A DNA stretch of 64,000 nt from Owenia fusiformis (Eukaryota > Annelida > Polychaeta > Sabellida > Oweniidae). A program made the translations under genes and the position numbers. The notes beneath the pieces were generated by a model that searched no databases, was not told the origin of the DNA, and saw nothing but the letters and a program-made list of their open reading frames with translations. This document shows, piece by piece, positions 9,901 through 21,456 of the stretch (position 1 is the stretch's first letter; each line of letters starts with the position of its first letter). The stretch lies in contig CAIIXF020000012.1 of assembly GCA_903813345.2 (NCBI GenBank), positions 33,122,572-33,186,571 on the forward strand, given 5' to 3'.

Positions 9901-11249
9901 CTGAGGCTGTAGCACTGTTTTGAAAAATTTGTACGTGAAACGCGTAAAATATTGGTCCAATGTGAACTATTTTCACCTCACTGGCCCTTATTTGCCTGGT
10001 TGATTAGGCTTACGTTCTCCAATATACCTGTAATTTAACCTCTCTATATAGTATATCTTAAAAGATTCGCGCTCGATTAAAGTATGAATTTTTAGCACTA
10101 TTAGAAAATAGACATGAAGAGCCAAAATATTGTGAAAAAAACGATTTAATTTATTTTTCATGTTGCTCATGATATGTGATTCAATTTTTTAATTTGAGAA
10201 AGTGACACATATATTCAGAAGAGGACATCGATACAATAATTAATGATAACAACAGTATTTGAATTCCAACTTAATTCACATTAAAACGTATGAATCAAAA
10301 GAATAAAAAAATACATACCATTTTTTGTTGGCCTCTGAAGCCTCATTTTAAAAGTATTTTCAATGACGATGATGACAGGTCGATCGTTTGAAAAATATGT
10401 CGAAAATAATTTTTCCGAGGTATTTGTATACCTAGTGAATTTAATAATAGGGGCTCACTTAGTAATAATATAGGGCAATTATCTATTTATGGTTTGTTTA
10501 TTAAATTGAATATGAATATAATTCATAACCATGCGTTTTCTCAAATAATCAATACAAGACACCTGGATCAAACAGACGGGTTTCTCTTCTGGGTTCCTAT
10601 TGGTCAATATTATGTTTGTTATATTTTGAACACTTGAAGATCTTTTCGACTACCCATGGTACTCATAATTCCGATCACTACTTCTCTTTACTCAGTCTTG
10701 ATCTTCTACTTCTCTTTCGGAACTTTCTCCACTTTCTCAGCATCTCATTACGTGCTTCTCTATACTTATCTTTTGGGTGGCAGACATTGCAGACGACAGC
10801 AGGGTATTATGGGAAAAGGATTTTATCTATTCATCTCCTTGAACAAAGGGCTTATTTCATACCCGGGGCTTAAGTTGTGTACTAAACGAAACGAGAAACG
10901 ACACGAATGGTGTATACTGTAGCTTTCCCAGCTATCTTTATCGTCCCAATTATCACTTCTGTAGGCTACAGTATACCATCTTTTTCAATTACTGCATCAT
11001 ACTTTTCACAACTTAGAACGTTGTTCGTAACATTTTTCGAAAAAGATGTCGTTTGGGAAAAGTTTTTGATCTTTTAATTTTGAGATATTGAATCAATCTT
11101 TTTGAGGTCAACTTTCACAACTAAACAATGTTTATCAATTCATTTACTCTGTTTTTGTGCCATGTTCTATATATTTGATTCAATTGGAACTTAAATTTCA
11201 AAAAACATTTTTTATCTGAATCCAATTTCTCACTTATTCTTCAACACCA
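9901..11249. other. No gene recognised
   Basis: AT-rich DNA. Two overlapping open frames at 10616-10922 are hydrophobic by composition (pyrimidine-rich strand) and show no domain. The words ACCCGGGGCTTAAG at 10861 and ACTAAACGAA recur in related form at 36818-36850, so part of this is dispersed repeat. Confidence 0.5.
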
Positions 11250-11351
11250 AATAAGATAAATATGACTACTTCAAAAATAAGATAAATATGACTACTTCAA
11301 AAATAAGATCCATATGACTACTTCAAAAATAAGATCCATTTGACTACTTTA
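11250..11351. repeat. 26-bp tandem repeat, about four units
   Basis: The unit AATAAGATAAATATGACTAC plus TTCAAA repeats with a period of 26 bases, with ATAAATATG changing to ATCCATATG and then ATCCATTTG in successive units. From 11352 to about 12125 I see nothing beyond AT-rich DNA. Confidence 0.85.
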
Positions 11352-12125
11352 AAAACAAAAACAATTTCTAAAATTCAGATTTATTGTTTTGATAACACTG
11401 AGTATGACAATAATATTTTACCCCTATAATAACGTTAACCCATATAATATGTGTTTATTGAACAATAATAAAATATCATTTCAATCAATAGGATGGTTTC
11501 TAAATAGCAAAAAAATCAATGAAATCTCGTGCTGCCATCTTTTATTCAGCTTTTAACTTGGGCTAGAGCTCAATTCATTTACATGCTAAAATCTTGGAAA
11601 TGGTGGCTTAATTTCATGATTTATCAAAGTGTGTTTGTTGAATCTGTATAAAACTTGAATGATATACCACATGATGACCCTATTTATGTACATGATGTGA
11701 TTAAACATGCAAATGTTGATCGACATACAAATAATCCATGGATTTAAAGAATTTAAGCATTGCATCTATGGACATTTGGCCCAAGTTTTTTTAAATTGTT
11801 ATAGAAAATTATTCAAATTACATAACTGTGTAAATCAAAGCTATTATAGGAGAAAACATTTCACTGAATTCAAATATGCCATTTAAAAGAAGGTAATGTA
11901 AATCATTAGAGGTCTAATATGCAAGTCTCTTAAAGTCTCACGAAAAACGAGATTTAACGAGATTTCAAAAGCTATATGGAAACTATACTATTGCACCATA
12001 TGCAATCAGAATAATTCCCTATTAAATCGGCTTAGATTGTGGTATTATATCATTTATTAAATGATGGATGGATTTGGCATTGTTTCTTCGTACGTTATTG
12101 GAGAATTGTTTTGAATCATGATACA

Positions 12126-12386
12126 TAGGCGTAGCCAGCCAGCGATCGCACCCCTCCCCCAAGAGCCATGCGGTAGAAGAAGAAAAGAGCTTTAAAATGC
12201 TTTTTATTTGAAGCTTCTAGCTCAGTTTTGAAGGAAGTTGCATCAATTTTTTGTAAAATTCAAAATAAATCTTATGTTTTTGCCTTTTTTATGCCACAGT
12301 CGCATCCCCCCGACTGAAACGTGATTTTTTTTGGCGAACGCACCACCCCCCCCCCCCCCCTGACTGAAAGCTGGCTACACCCCTCT
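12126..12386. mobile_element. Foldback element with GTAGCCAG ends and a poly-C core
   Basis: The left end GGCGTAGCCAGCC and the right end GCTGGCTACACCC are inverted copies. A run of 17 C lies near 12344-12360. A second member of this type is at 18106-18312. The 159-codon open frame that crosses it on the minus strand (12289-12768) extends out of the element and shows no domain. Confidence 0.6.
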
Positions 12387-12829
12387 TATAGTTGTACACT
12401 TGGATATTACGTTTTGTGGTAACTCCGTTATTTTTGCACGGGATACTGTTCCTCGGACGTCTTTTATTATAGTATTTCATGTGAGAAATGGTAAAACTCC
12501 ATGGGGGTTTCTCCGTACATGTATTGTGCCTATAACTTAGTCGCGTCAGCCATGATATCCCCGATATTCGATATACATCTTCAGGGTCTGTGATGGTTAG
12601 GCTAAAACCCATTCCAACCAATTTAGAATTGAAAATACATATGCACGTACAGAAACACAATTTCACTGATTGAGACATGAAAGCCCATGATGGTTGAGAC
12701 GAGGATTTCATGATATCCCCATGATGATAGCATGAGATATGATGTTCTGTCAATGCTACATATCCCATATTAACTCAATACACACTTGCTGAAATCCTCA
12801 TCTTCCCAAATGAAGGTTCTCATATTAAT

Positions 12830-15515
12830 GCTATAGTAGTAGGCGATCAGCCTGGGGGGTTGGTCGGTACCAAATTAGGGGAATAATGGCCATGGTGATT
12901 TTTGGGAAGGTGTACACCCCTAGAGTAAGAAAATATGTGATAGCATTGCAGAAGTGGCAGCTAAATGGGTGTTATCACCCATTTTTCAAAATCGCTGCCG
13001 GTGTGCTTGCTACCAAATGAAAGAAGTTATATCTAAGCATACTGAGAGGCAAAATCAGTAATTTTAGGGTCTAATTCTGGGTTTTAGGGGTCACTGATTC
13101 GATTTATGCCTAAATCCAAGTCATCAAAACATAAATTCTTATGAAAATCCAAGATGGCCACCAATTTTGGTTCAAAAACAAATATGTAACTAATGATACA
13201 AGCTAAAACGTTTCAAAATGATTTTGAAGAGTTTTAGAAGAGGTTTTCAAGTCTAAGGATTTTATTCATGTCTAAATCTATGTCATCAAAGGATTACCTT
13301 ATATGTAAATCCAAGATGGCCGCCAAAATAGGTGGTGTAACTACATGTATTGATACATGCTAAAAGAACAGATAAAAAGCAATTTTATAGATCATGAAAG
13401 GGTTTAGGGGTTAATGATTTCACTTATGCTTCATTTTAGTCTAAGTAATCAAATAATTACTTTTCATAGAAAACCAAAATGGTCGCCAATATGAGAGCCG
13501 AAACGAACACGTAACTATTAATGTAAGCTCAAAGAATAGCTAAAATGTAGTTCTGTAGATCATCAAAGGGTTTGGGGATCTTAGTTTTCAAAGAATAACT
13601 TGATGTGGAAATCCAAGATGGCTGCCAAAATGAATAAGTTACCATTAATATAAGCTCAATGTACAATTACAAAGTGATTTTGGAGACCATGTCTAGCTTT
13701 CAATCGTCGAGAATTTTAAGTCAATGGCTAGGTTTCAATGGTTGAAGAACTTTAAGTCATCAAATAATTCTTTTATTTGGATATTCAGGATGGCAACCAA
13801 AATGGCTGCCAAAATGAATAATTAATTTTGGAACATATTCATTTGAATATCAAAGATGGCCCTGATGTGATGTACCATCTCAATTGTACTCTCTTCATCA
13901 AAACAATGAACTGGTTTATGAAAGCAGAAGAGTCCTAATATGAAGGTCTCAAAGGGAATGATGATACAAGACATCCTTCTTGCCGAGCCTTTATGGACAT
14001 CATAAATGTTATGACCTAGTCATTCCCTGGAGCATAACGGATTTTAAGCTGCTTGGAGAAGATGAGATGTATGTAGTGCAATCCCAGGAATCTTTTCAAC
14101 TGAGTGGTATACAAAGGAATATCCTTTGCATTCATTCGACTTCGCTTCTGAAAAGAGAGCTTCATCTCTAGTTTAACTAGACTCTGCGAGCAAGGTAACA
14201 AATGAAGCTAATGTGCAATTTTTCATACTATCCATGATGAGACAATTGACTGATATACATATTGATGGGCCCCAACAGCAGCATCTGTGAGAACTAGAAA
14301 AGTGGATGAAAGCTATTGACCTTAGCAATGTAGGGAGTTGATAATATGAGGTTCAGAATATTGGGATTATCCCGAGGCCAATATAATATATCTGCCCGAG
14401 GGCCTTAGGTCTGTAAAGAAAGGACAAACTCAATCCAAGTCTACAATTACACAGAAGATAATAGCTTGGATGGACTGAAAAGCGCCAAGTATGAAGACCT
14501 CATTGACAAAGTAAGGTGTAAAGGGTGGAAGGTGAGACACTTTCCAGTGCATGTAGGCTTTAGAGGCTTCCAATGTTCTTCTCGGAACATCATGTTGAGA
14601 GAACTAGGTCTGCAGCCTGTGAACTTCAAGATGGCAATAAAGGAAATAGGTTAGATGGTTGAGTCGTGCTCTATGTGAATGTGGTAATTTATTTTGGCAG
14701 TCAGTTTGGTGACCATTTTGGATTTTAATATGAGGAAAGGTTAAGATAACTTAAGTAAAGGCTAGTAAGTTGAAACCATGAAACCCAGTCTCAGATATCT
14801 ATAACATAACTATTCTAATTTTTCTATGTGCTTATAAATTCATTTTTGCAGCCATTTTGGCAGCCGTTTTAGATTTCTATATAAAGGTAATCTTAAATCA
14901 CTTCAATTTACACATGAATGGAATCCTAAACCTCTAAAACCTTACCATGGGCTGCAAAAGCAACCGTTTTTTGAGTTTACATAAATATTTACGTATTCAT
15001 TTTGACATCGATTTTGGTGGCCATTTTGGATTTCTATGTAAAGTAGTTCTTTGATTACTTAGAATTAGAGACAAATAAAATCCCTAGCCTCTAAAACCTT
15101 TCATTGGTCTCCAAAGTCACTTTTTAACCGTTCTTTGAGCTTTTTGAACTTGTATCAATAGTGACATATTTGTTTTGACATCCATTTTGGCAGCCATCTT
15201 GGATTTCCAATTCTTTGATGACTTAGATTTTGACTTAAATGAAATCCTTGACCCCTAAAACCCTGAAATAGACCTCAAAATCACTGTTTTTGTCTCTCAG
15301 TATACTTAGATATAACTTCTTTTATTTGGTAGTAAGCGCACCGGCGGCCATTTTGAAAAATGGGTGATAACACCCATTTAGCTGCCACTCCTACAATGCT
15401 ATCATATAATTTCTTACTCTAGAGGTATTTACCTTGCCAAAAATCACAATGAGGCTTATTCCCCTAACTTGGTACCGATAACCTAATTTTTGGGGTGAAG
15501 CTGATGGCCTATAGG
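12830..15515. mobile_element. 2.7-kb foldback element with inverted satellite-like arms
   Basis: The ends are inverted copies: GGTACCAAATTAGGGGAATA at 12867 against TATTCCCCTAACTTGGTACC at 15458. The pairing continues inward through AAATGGGTGTTATCACCCAT (12962) and ATGGGTGATAACACCCATTT (15359). Each arm (about 12.83-13.87 and 14.69-15.51 kb) is built of ~150-200-bp tandem units that carry AAGATGGC(C/T)GCC in the left arm and its complement in the right. The centre (13.88-14.68 kb) is unlike the arms and carries a degenerate ORF. Confidence 0.8.
14463..14654 (+). pseudogene. Degenerate ORF fragment in the centre of the foldback, retroelement-like (tentative)
   Basis: The frame from about 14463 to the stop at 14654 reads through LKSAKYEDLIDKVRCKGW, then HFPVHVGFRGF and SRNIMLRELGLQ. 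A KYxDL...GW...PVxVGxRGF arrangement is familiar to me from the C-terminal part of retroelement-type proteins in invertebrate databases, usually preceded by a VPWE-like segment. Here the upstream part is not continuous in frame and there is no ATG with context, so it looks like a captured and decayed fragment. The family name is uncertain. Confidence 0.35.
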
Positions 15516-15780
15516 ATTATGTCGTTATTTATTTCACTTCTAAAGTCAACAATAGATGCTCAATAACTCAGAAGCGAGTTGGTAGTTACCTGTTTCACCA
15601 CCAGGTGGCTCATTCAGGTCAGAAAGCATGGCGGGTATTGTAGTAGAAAATTCCTTTTAACTTAAATATTCATAATTTTCATATCACCCTTACAAATAGT
15701 TATGCAAAATACGTAAATCAAGTTCATTTCTACCCGCATCATTATTCATTTTGCCTTTCAACTCCTATAATCCCAGCTTG

Positions 15781-15851
15781 CAGGGAAGATAAAACATAGT
15801 AATGACTTGTCACATGACCTAAGTGGTGATTGGTACGTTTTATCTTCCCTG
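15781..15851. repeat. Hairpin, 15-bp perfect stem
   Basis: CAGGGAAGATAAAAC at 15781-15795 pairs exactly with GTTTTATCTTCCCTG at 15837-15851, with a 41-base loop. It is probably a small foldback element between the large foldback and the NTPDase gene. The rest of 15516-16397 shows no gene. Confidence 0.7.
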
Positions 15852-16397
15852 TGAGCAGGGATTCAGGACTTCCCAGTGACCATGAGCATCTAGAATACAC
15901 ATGGGGTATATAATAATATGGGCAGGATAAGATGGATCAGTTATCTTCATTATTTATGAAAATGAACTTACTATCGAGTTGCAGAAAAATTCTGATTGAT
16001 ATAGTGATAGTATCCAGGCTTGGTATAAGTTAAATTCTAATAAGTGTATGTATAACTCTTGATTGCATGTCACATAAGTGACAAAAACCCTCCAAACCTC
16101 TCCCAAATTAAAACCATTATTATTCCTCGGAAAAATTTTAACTATCTAGAATGTCCAGGCGATTGGTACTCGATTTTATGCATATTTCTGATTATGAAGG
16201 ATAATACAAATTTTGTTAAAAGAGCAACATCAGAATGATATAAAGAGATGTTTTTTGTTTTTATTTTTCTTGCAACAGGAGTTATGGAAGTTACATCATC
16301 TGGTGTTGAGTTAACAAGTTCCGTTCTGTTCACCAAAATGATTAGTGTCATTTGAAATGAACCGAACCGGTTTATGATTTGGTTGAACAGTTAAGCT

Positions 16398-17837
16398 CTA
16401 TCGTTGAGTCAATGTTGAAATTGCGATCCCTAAGCACAATATATACACTTTGCAATTACCATTTATGAGTCCCGTGGTCAAGGTGAAAAGAATACTTATT
16501 AAAATGAGTGAGCAATGAACTGACGGAGCTTTCGATGTGGGTTTGTCATCGGCGTCCATCGTGCGTCCCCTATCGCGACGTTCTATCTCATAGACCATGG
16601 CACCAGGCGTCCATGTTAACTCCTGGTCGTCGATTTCCCCTTCAGCATTGATCGATTCATCTTGTTCAAATCCCAACCCATCGGTTAGGAGGCTGCTTAT
16701 ATACAGACCGACCATACACCGGGTTTTCCCCCACTGGCCTGCTTTATCAATGGCTCCTTGCAATCCGAGCTGGCAGAAATCTCTGGTTTTTGCCTCGACA
16801 ACGCTGGCTGTTGTCATATCGTTAGCATCGTTGGCGCCAATATCGTTTATTGTATAGATAAACGCGGAAACGGCATGGAAGACCATATCTTCTGGGATCT
16901 CTGGTTGATATATTTGTCCAATGGCGCATGGCTTGGGATAGCATTGGTAATCAGGAACTTTATAGATCAATTCTTCACGTATCAACACAAGGCATTGATC
17001 AGCGTTTGCGGTTCCGATGAAAGTGACGTTGACGCCATCCATAGTCTCCGTTAACGAGTCCCCGGTCAGCATACATGGGTTGTTTATGGAGGCGCCTGAT
17101 GATCGATCATAGTCTCGAAATAAATTGTCCCTTATCTTCATAACTGCGAAATCTTGACCGTAATATAGATAACTATGGACATACAGAGGGTAGTATCGCC
17201 CTGCAACGTAAACCGGGAATTTATCTGCTAAAATATTACGTTCTGGTACGAATGCGATCTGCATCGAGGCCCCGCCCAACTCAACTATTCCAACAGTGTC
17301 GTTTGTAGTGCGGTCCTGTCCAAATAGCCCATTCAACTGATTTGCAGATATCCACGTAAAGGCCCCCTCTTCTTCCCCAGATAGAGTTCTGGCGTTCCCT
17401 CTTTTATAATCAAATGGGCAATAAGATTTGTTCATAAGCAAGTTGTCGATCTGCTGGTAAACGGAGAAAGCGTCTCCACCCGGGAGTAATCTCATGCCAG
17501 CCGTCGCCATAATATAAAATGGTGTGTTTGCTCGTTTTTCGGATGGAACATTTTCTTTACAAGCATCCAGAAGTTCATCGATGTGGTTTCTTAGACCAGC
17601 GGCATCGCTGGCATACGCGCTCAGTCCTGGACGACTTTTCTTGTTTGCAACTTCCGTCAGTTGAAGAATCTGATTAAGTGAGGTTCTTTCTGGCCATGTG
17701 TAAATTCTCGCCCGACTTCCACTACTCCCAGCGTCAACGATAACGCCATACTCTGCAGCGAGACATATCTGAGTCGTAATGATTGCGACTAATACGAGAA
17801 CAACTTCACGAACAGGCATCTTGATAAACTGATACAT
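16398..17837 (-). CDS. Nucleoside triphosphate diphosphohydrolase (apyrase, GDA1/CD39 family)
   Basis: 479 residues from ATG at 17837; a second ATG six codons in starts directly before a hydrophobic leader (EVVLVLVAIITTQICLA). All family signatures are visible in order: VDAGSSGSR at 34-42 (ACR1), ATAGMR at 111-116 (ACR2), GEEEGAFTW at 154-162 (ACR3), ELGGASMQ at 186-193 (ACR4), and near the C-terminus CMVGLYISSLLTDGLGF with a tryptophan-containing TWTPGAM (ACR5). The enzyme hydrolyses nucleoside tri- and diphosphates with phosphate-binding loops ACR1 and ACR4. The final ~35 residues are hydrophobic (LILISILFTLTTGLI), suggesting a C-terminal membrane or GPI anchor, so the catalytic domain would face the lumen or outside. 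It is an unbroken single exon, whereas most animal members are multi-exon. It could belong to the ENTPD4/7-like or ecto-type group; I cannot decide. Confidence 0.93.
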   Translation of the reverse strand: MYQFIKMPVREVVLVLVAIITTQICLAAEYGVIVDAGSSGSRARIYTWPERTSLNQILQLTEVANKKSRPGLSAYASDAAGLRNHIDELLDACKENVPSEKRANTPFYIMATAGMRLLPGGDAFSVYQQIDNLLMNKSYCPFDYKRGNARTLSGEEEGAFTWISANQLNGLFGQDRTTNDTVGIVELGGASMQIAFVPERNILADKFPVYVAGRYYPLYVHSYLYYGQDFAVMKIRDNLFRDYDRSSGASINNPCMLTGDSLTETMDGVNVTFIGTANADQCLVLIREELIYKVPDYQCYPKPCAIGQIYQPEIPEDMVFHAVSAFIYTINDIGANDANDMTTASVVEAKTRDFCQLGLQGAIDKAGQWGKTRCMVGLYISSLLTDGLGFEQDESINAEGEIDDQELTWTPGAMVYEIERRDRGRTMDADDKPTSKAPSVHCSLILISILFTLTTGLINGNCKVYILCLGIAISTLTQR

Positions 17838-18105
17838 GTCGTATACTGCTCAAGCTTGAAACTTTATAACATATACATGTACCATGTAACCTTTAAGTCT
17901 CTCAGTCAAGCTTAAATGGCTTAGGAAAAGCTAATACCGTAACAAAATATAATATACTTATTATGTAAGGCGAACTCATGCTGTGAATGGAATGAAAATT
18001 GCGTTTCTCTACCCCAGGGCTGAGTAATATTGTCATAAACTATTTTAAATTCACGTGTTCATTTATTTATTTATATTTCATCTATTGTTTTCAGTTTAAA
18101 GTCAC

Positions 18106-18312
18106 GCAGGCCCGTAGCCAGAATTTCCCAAGGGGGGGGGGGGGGGGGTTCACTTTTCCAAAAAATTCTAGGGGGGTTTACTTTGGCAAATTTGGCCAAA
18201 AATCACTCAAAAAATAGTCAGAATGGTGAAAAACTGCATGATTTTGAAAGAAATTTTGGCCAGGGGGGGGGGTCGCCCGAACCCCCCGAACCCCCTGGCT
18301 ACGGGCCTGCCA
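18106..18312. mobile_element. Foldback element with GTAGCCAG ends and poly-G core
   Basis: CAGGCCCGTAGCCAG at the left and CTGGCTACGGGCCTG at the right are perfect inverted copies. An 18-G run begins at about 18131 and further G runs occur at 18171 and 18263. It belongs to the same type as 12126-12386. Bases 18313-19131 hold no recognisable gene. Confidence 0.75.
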
Positions 18313-19141
18313 CGTCTACTTATATAACTGGATACAACAGTTCAATGTACAATTTGTCATTTTAAACATTTATTTTATTCATTATATTAGGCCTGCATTT
18401 TGGTTTCAGGCAGTGTTGCCTTAAATATGAACCCGTGTGAATGTTAAGCTACAATCAAAACTTAAGGCCAGGGTGCACTTTGGATTTTTTTGCAATTTTG
18501 AAAAGTAAACCACTGGATGTTCTAGTTATTCAAACATTCTGAATAATTATCAACCCTCAATGTATAGTCTAGGTACACTAATCTTTTGTGCAAGAATGAA
18601 AGATGTAAATGATGTGCGCCGGAATGAGTTATGTTTATCTGAAAATAGCACATGGTCATGCAATTTCATCAAAGTGCACCCTTACCTTAACCATTTTCCG
18701 ACGTCAATATGAGAGGAAAATGTTAAGTAAGAGCGGTTTCTAGGGGAAAACTGCAAATTACACACGCCCCGGGACCTACATGTATATCTTGAATCGTATC
18801 ACTAAAATACAATTTCTAGTAAGGATTAGCACATTAGTAAAACCTGTCAAACTTGAAAACTATGTTATTGGTGTAAAAATACTGTTACTGAAGATTGCCA
18901 TTTCATTGATGTATATAAATAAAATTATGGTGCCAAAAGGAGCCTATCGTCCTGAAAGGTATTACATAAAATTGAGCATATCGTCGTGAAAGGGTTAAAC
19001 ACCACGCTGAGGGCAATCATGGGCATTCAAGAGAAATTATAGAATATTAGCATAATACCATGTGCATCTCAATGGGTTTTTTAGTAAATCGTATTTAATG
19101 TTTTAATGAATGGGAAATACTTTTTTAATGATTGCAATCAG

Positions 19142-19292
19142 AAAACACATCCGGAGCTCACATTGTGCCACGCTTGACGAGCACACAAGAATCGATACAC
19201 GGGAGAGTTAAAGCTGGCAATATTTTTCACAACGCAAGCATGGACGGAATGAATCAGTTGTTGGCACACTTGGCCGAATCCTACGATTTCAG
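19142..19292 (+). CDS. Candidate isolated coding exon (unidentified)
   Basis: A plausible 3' splice site (ATGATTGCAATCAG, ending 19141) is followed by 151 open bases and a possible donor (TTTCAG-GTGGTC at 19293). The frame reads GAHIVPRLTSTQESIHGRVK, then AGNIFHNASMDGMNQLLAHL and AESYDFR, which has normal protein composition, unlike the surrounding repeat translations. I do not recognise the protein and see no partner exons nearby. The frame continues into an arginine-rich simple repeat (GRGRDRGRDRDR), so it may equally be chance. Confidence 0.35.
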
Positions 19293-19331
19293 GTGGTCAC
19301 TTTTTATCACACCATCGGTGGGATATAGTCG

Positions 19332-19382
19332 TCATACTGGTCGTGGTCGTGGTCGGGATCGTGGTCGTGATCGTGATCGTCC
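19332..19382. repeat. GGTCGT/GATCGT simple repeat
   Basis: Short hexamer-type array of GGTCGT and GATCGT immediately before the 145-bp satellite. Confidence 0.8.
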
Positions 19383-20630
19383 CGCTTTTTGTCATCGCCA
19401 TTTCAGGAAAACTGCTCATCAGTTTTTCTACAAATTCGCAGAGATGTAGCATATGAAGTACTAGAGCTGATTAACTTTTGGGTGGCCATCTTGTTTTCTG
19501 GCGGCCATTTTGAAGGTTTTTCGAAAAATCTTGTCATCGCCATTTCAGGAAAAACGCTCATTGGATTTCCTTCAAATTTACACAAATGATAGAAGATAGC
19601 AAGTACTAGAGCTGATTAACTTTTGGGCGGCCATCTTGTTTTCTGGCAGCCATTTTGAAGATTTTTCGAAAAATCTTGTCATCGCCATTTCAGAAAATCC
19701 GCTCATCGGATTTCCTTCAAATTTACACACATGATAGAGGATATCAAGTACTAGAGCTGATTAACTTTTGGGCGGCCATCTTGTTTTCTGGTGGCCATTT
19801 TGAAGGTTTTTCGAAAAATCTTGTCATCGCCATTCCAGGAAAACCGCTCATCGGATTTCCTTCAAATTTACACAAATGATAGAGAATATCAAGTACTAGA
19901 GCTGATTAACTTTTGGGCGGCCATCTTGTTTTCTGGTGGCCATTTTGAAGGTTTTTTGAAAAATCTTGTCATCGCCGTTTCAGGAAAACCGCTCATCGGA
20001 TTTCCTTCAAATTTACACACATGATAGAGGATATCAAGTACTAGAGCTGATTAACTTTGTGGCAGCCATCTTGTTTTCTGGTGGCCATTTGAAGTTTTTT
20101 CGAAAAAATCTTGTCATTGCCAATTTAGGAAAACCGCTCATCGGATTTCCTTCAAATTCGCACAGATGATAGAGGATATCAAGTACTAGAGCTGATTAAC
20201 TTTTGGGCGGCCATCTTCTTTTCTGGTGGCCATTTTTAAGGTTTTTCGAAAAATCTTGTCATTGCCATTTCAGGAAAACTGCTCATCGGATTTCCTGTAC
20301 ATGATAGGGGATATCAAGTTCTAGAACTTATTAAATTTTGGGTGGCCATTTTGTTTTCTGGCGGCCATTTTGAAGGTTTTTCGATAAATCTTCTCATCGC
20401 CATTTCAAGAAAACCCCTCATCAGATTTGCTCCAAATTCCCACACATGATAGAGGATATCAAGAACTAGAGCTGATTAACTTTTGGGTGGCCATCTTGTT
20501 TTCTGGTGGCCATTTTGTAGTGTTTTTTTTTTGATAAATCTTGTCATCACCATTTTAGAAAAAAACGCTTATTGGATTTCCTTCAAATTCGCACACATGA
20601 TACAGTCAAGTTCTACACCTATTTGATGGT
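19383..20630. repeat. 145-bp satellite, about 8.5 units
   Basis: The marker CTAGAGCTGATTAAC occurs at 19461, 19606, 19751, 19896, 20041 and 20186, and in variant form at 20321 and 20466: spacing 145 except one 135-base unit. Each unit contains GG(C/T)GGCCATCTTG and, shortly after, GG(C/T)GGCCATTTTGAAG. Because 145 is not a multiple of three, the ~70-residue open frames across the array are shifted copies of the same repeat translation and not genes. Confidence 0.93.
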
Positions 20631-20679
20631 GTGATCTCGTTCACGTCCTGTGCCTTGTTCTAATTTCCTAACAATAATG

Positions 20680-21088
20680 GCTGTAGTTAAAAGGAAAATA
20701 TATATAATCTATTTTAAATTCAGTTTTTTTTCAGTTTTTTCTTTTTCTAAGAATGATATGAAATTTTTTAAAATTGTATCATTTAGAGCAATATATTTGG
20801 GCACATTTTCTGAAAAAGTCAAAAGATTCTGTTCAGTGACCTTTCCTGAGCACCTACTCTTAGCTATTTTTCAGTCACATTTTCAAAGCTGAAAAGGTTA
20901 TTTCATCATGTTTATGGTCATTCTGACCATTTCCATTGTGTTCCCAGTTATGTAAATGATATGTGGAACTAGTTAAACTGACTGGAGGTCTAAAGAGAAC
21001 TCTGTTATCTTGGTTCAAAAAATTTTCAAAATCCAGCATGGTTTTGACTTTTTTTTGTCATTTCCTGTTAACTTCCATAGCACCTTAA
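20680..21088. mobile_element. Right half of a TTAA-ended foldback element
   Basis: Ends with GTTAACTTCCATAGCACC-TTAA and carries CAGTGACCTTTCCTGAGCAC and AACTAGTTAAACTGACTGGA, matching the right arms at 52.0-52.25, 57.0-57.27 and 58.97-59.33 kb. The left arm is missing. Bases 21089-21456 are CpG-richer repeat-like DNA in which GAACTGTGCACGAACGA and AAACTGTGTGCGAACGG recur. Confidence 0.75.
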
Positions 21089-21456
21089 CTTAACTATTAT
21101 CAGTTTTAGTGGTTCAATTTTCATATCACCCTAACCCTACTATCACACCAAACTAGTTCTCACTACGTTCTCGAAAACGGGCTTGAACTGTGCACGAACG
21201 AATTTGACGTACTAAGAACCCACTAAGAACCGTTTGGGATCCGTTTACAAACTTCATGAAACTACTAGAACGAGTAGGTCCTCCAGAACTTAGAGCATGC
21301 TCAAAATTTTCTGGTGATCGTCAAAACGATGCCGAATCGGTTTTAAACTGTGTGCGAACGGAATGAACGTAGCTACAACGTTCTACGGTCTGTTTACGAA
21401 CTTCATGGACTTTCCCGGACGGGGGATGTGATTTAGAATTTTGAATCGATTCAAAA

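Noticed and set aside
12289-12768. 159-codon open frame, minus strand
   Set aside because: It crosses a poly-C foldback end, has low-complexity glycine runs from the C tract and no domain.
16597-17054. Two plus-strand open frames of 86 and 98 codons
   Set aside because: They lie antisense within the NTPDase gene and show no domain of their own.
19383-20170. Series of ~70-codon open frames with similar peptides
   Set aside because: They are translations of the 145-bp satellite in successive frames.
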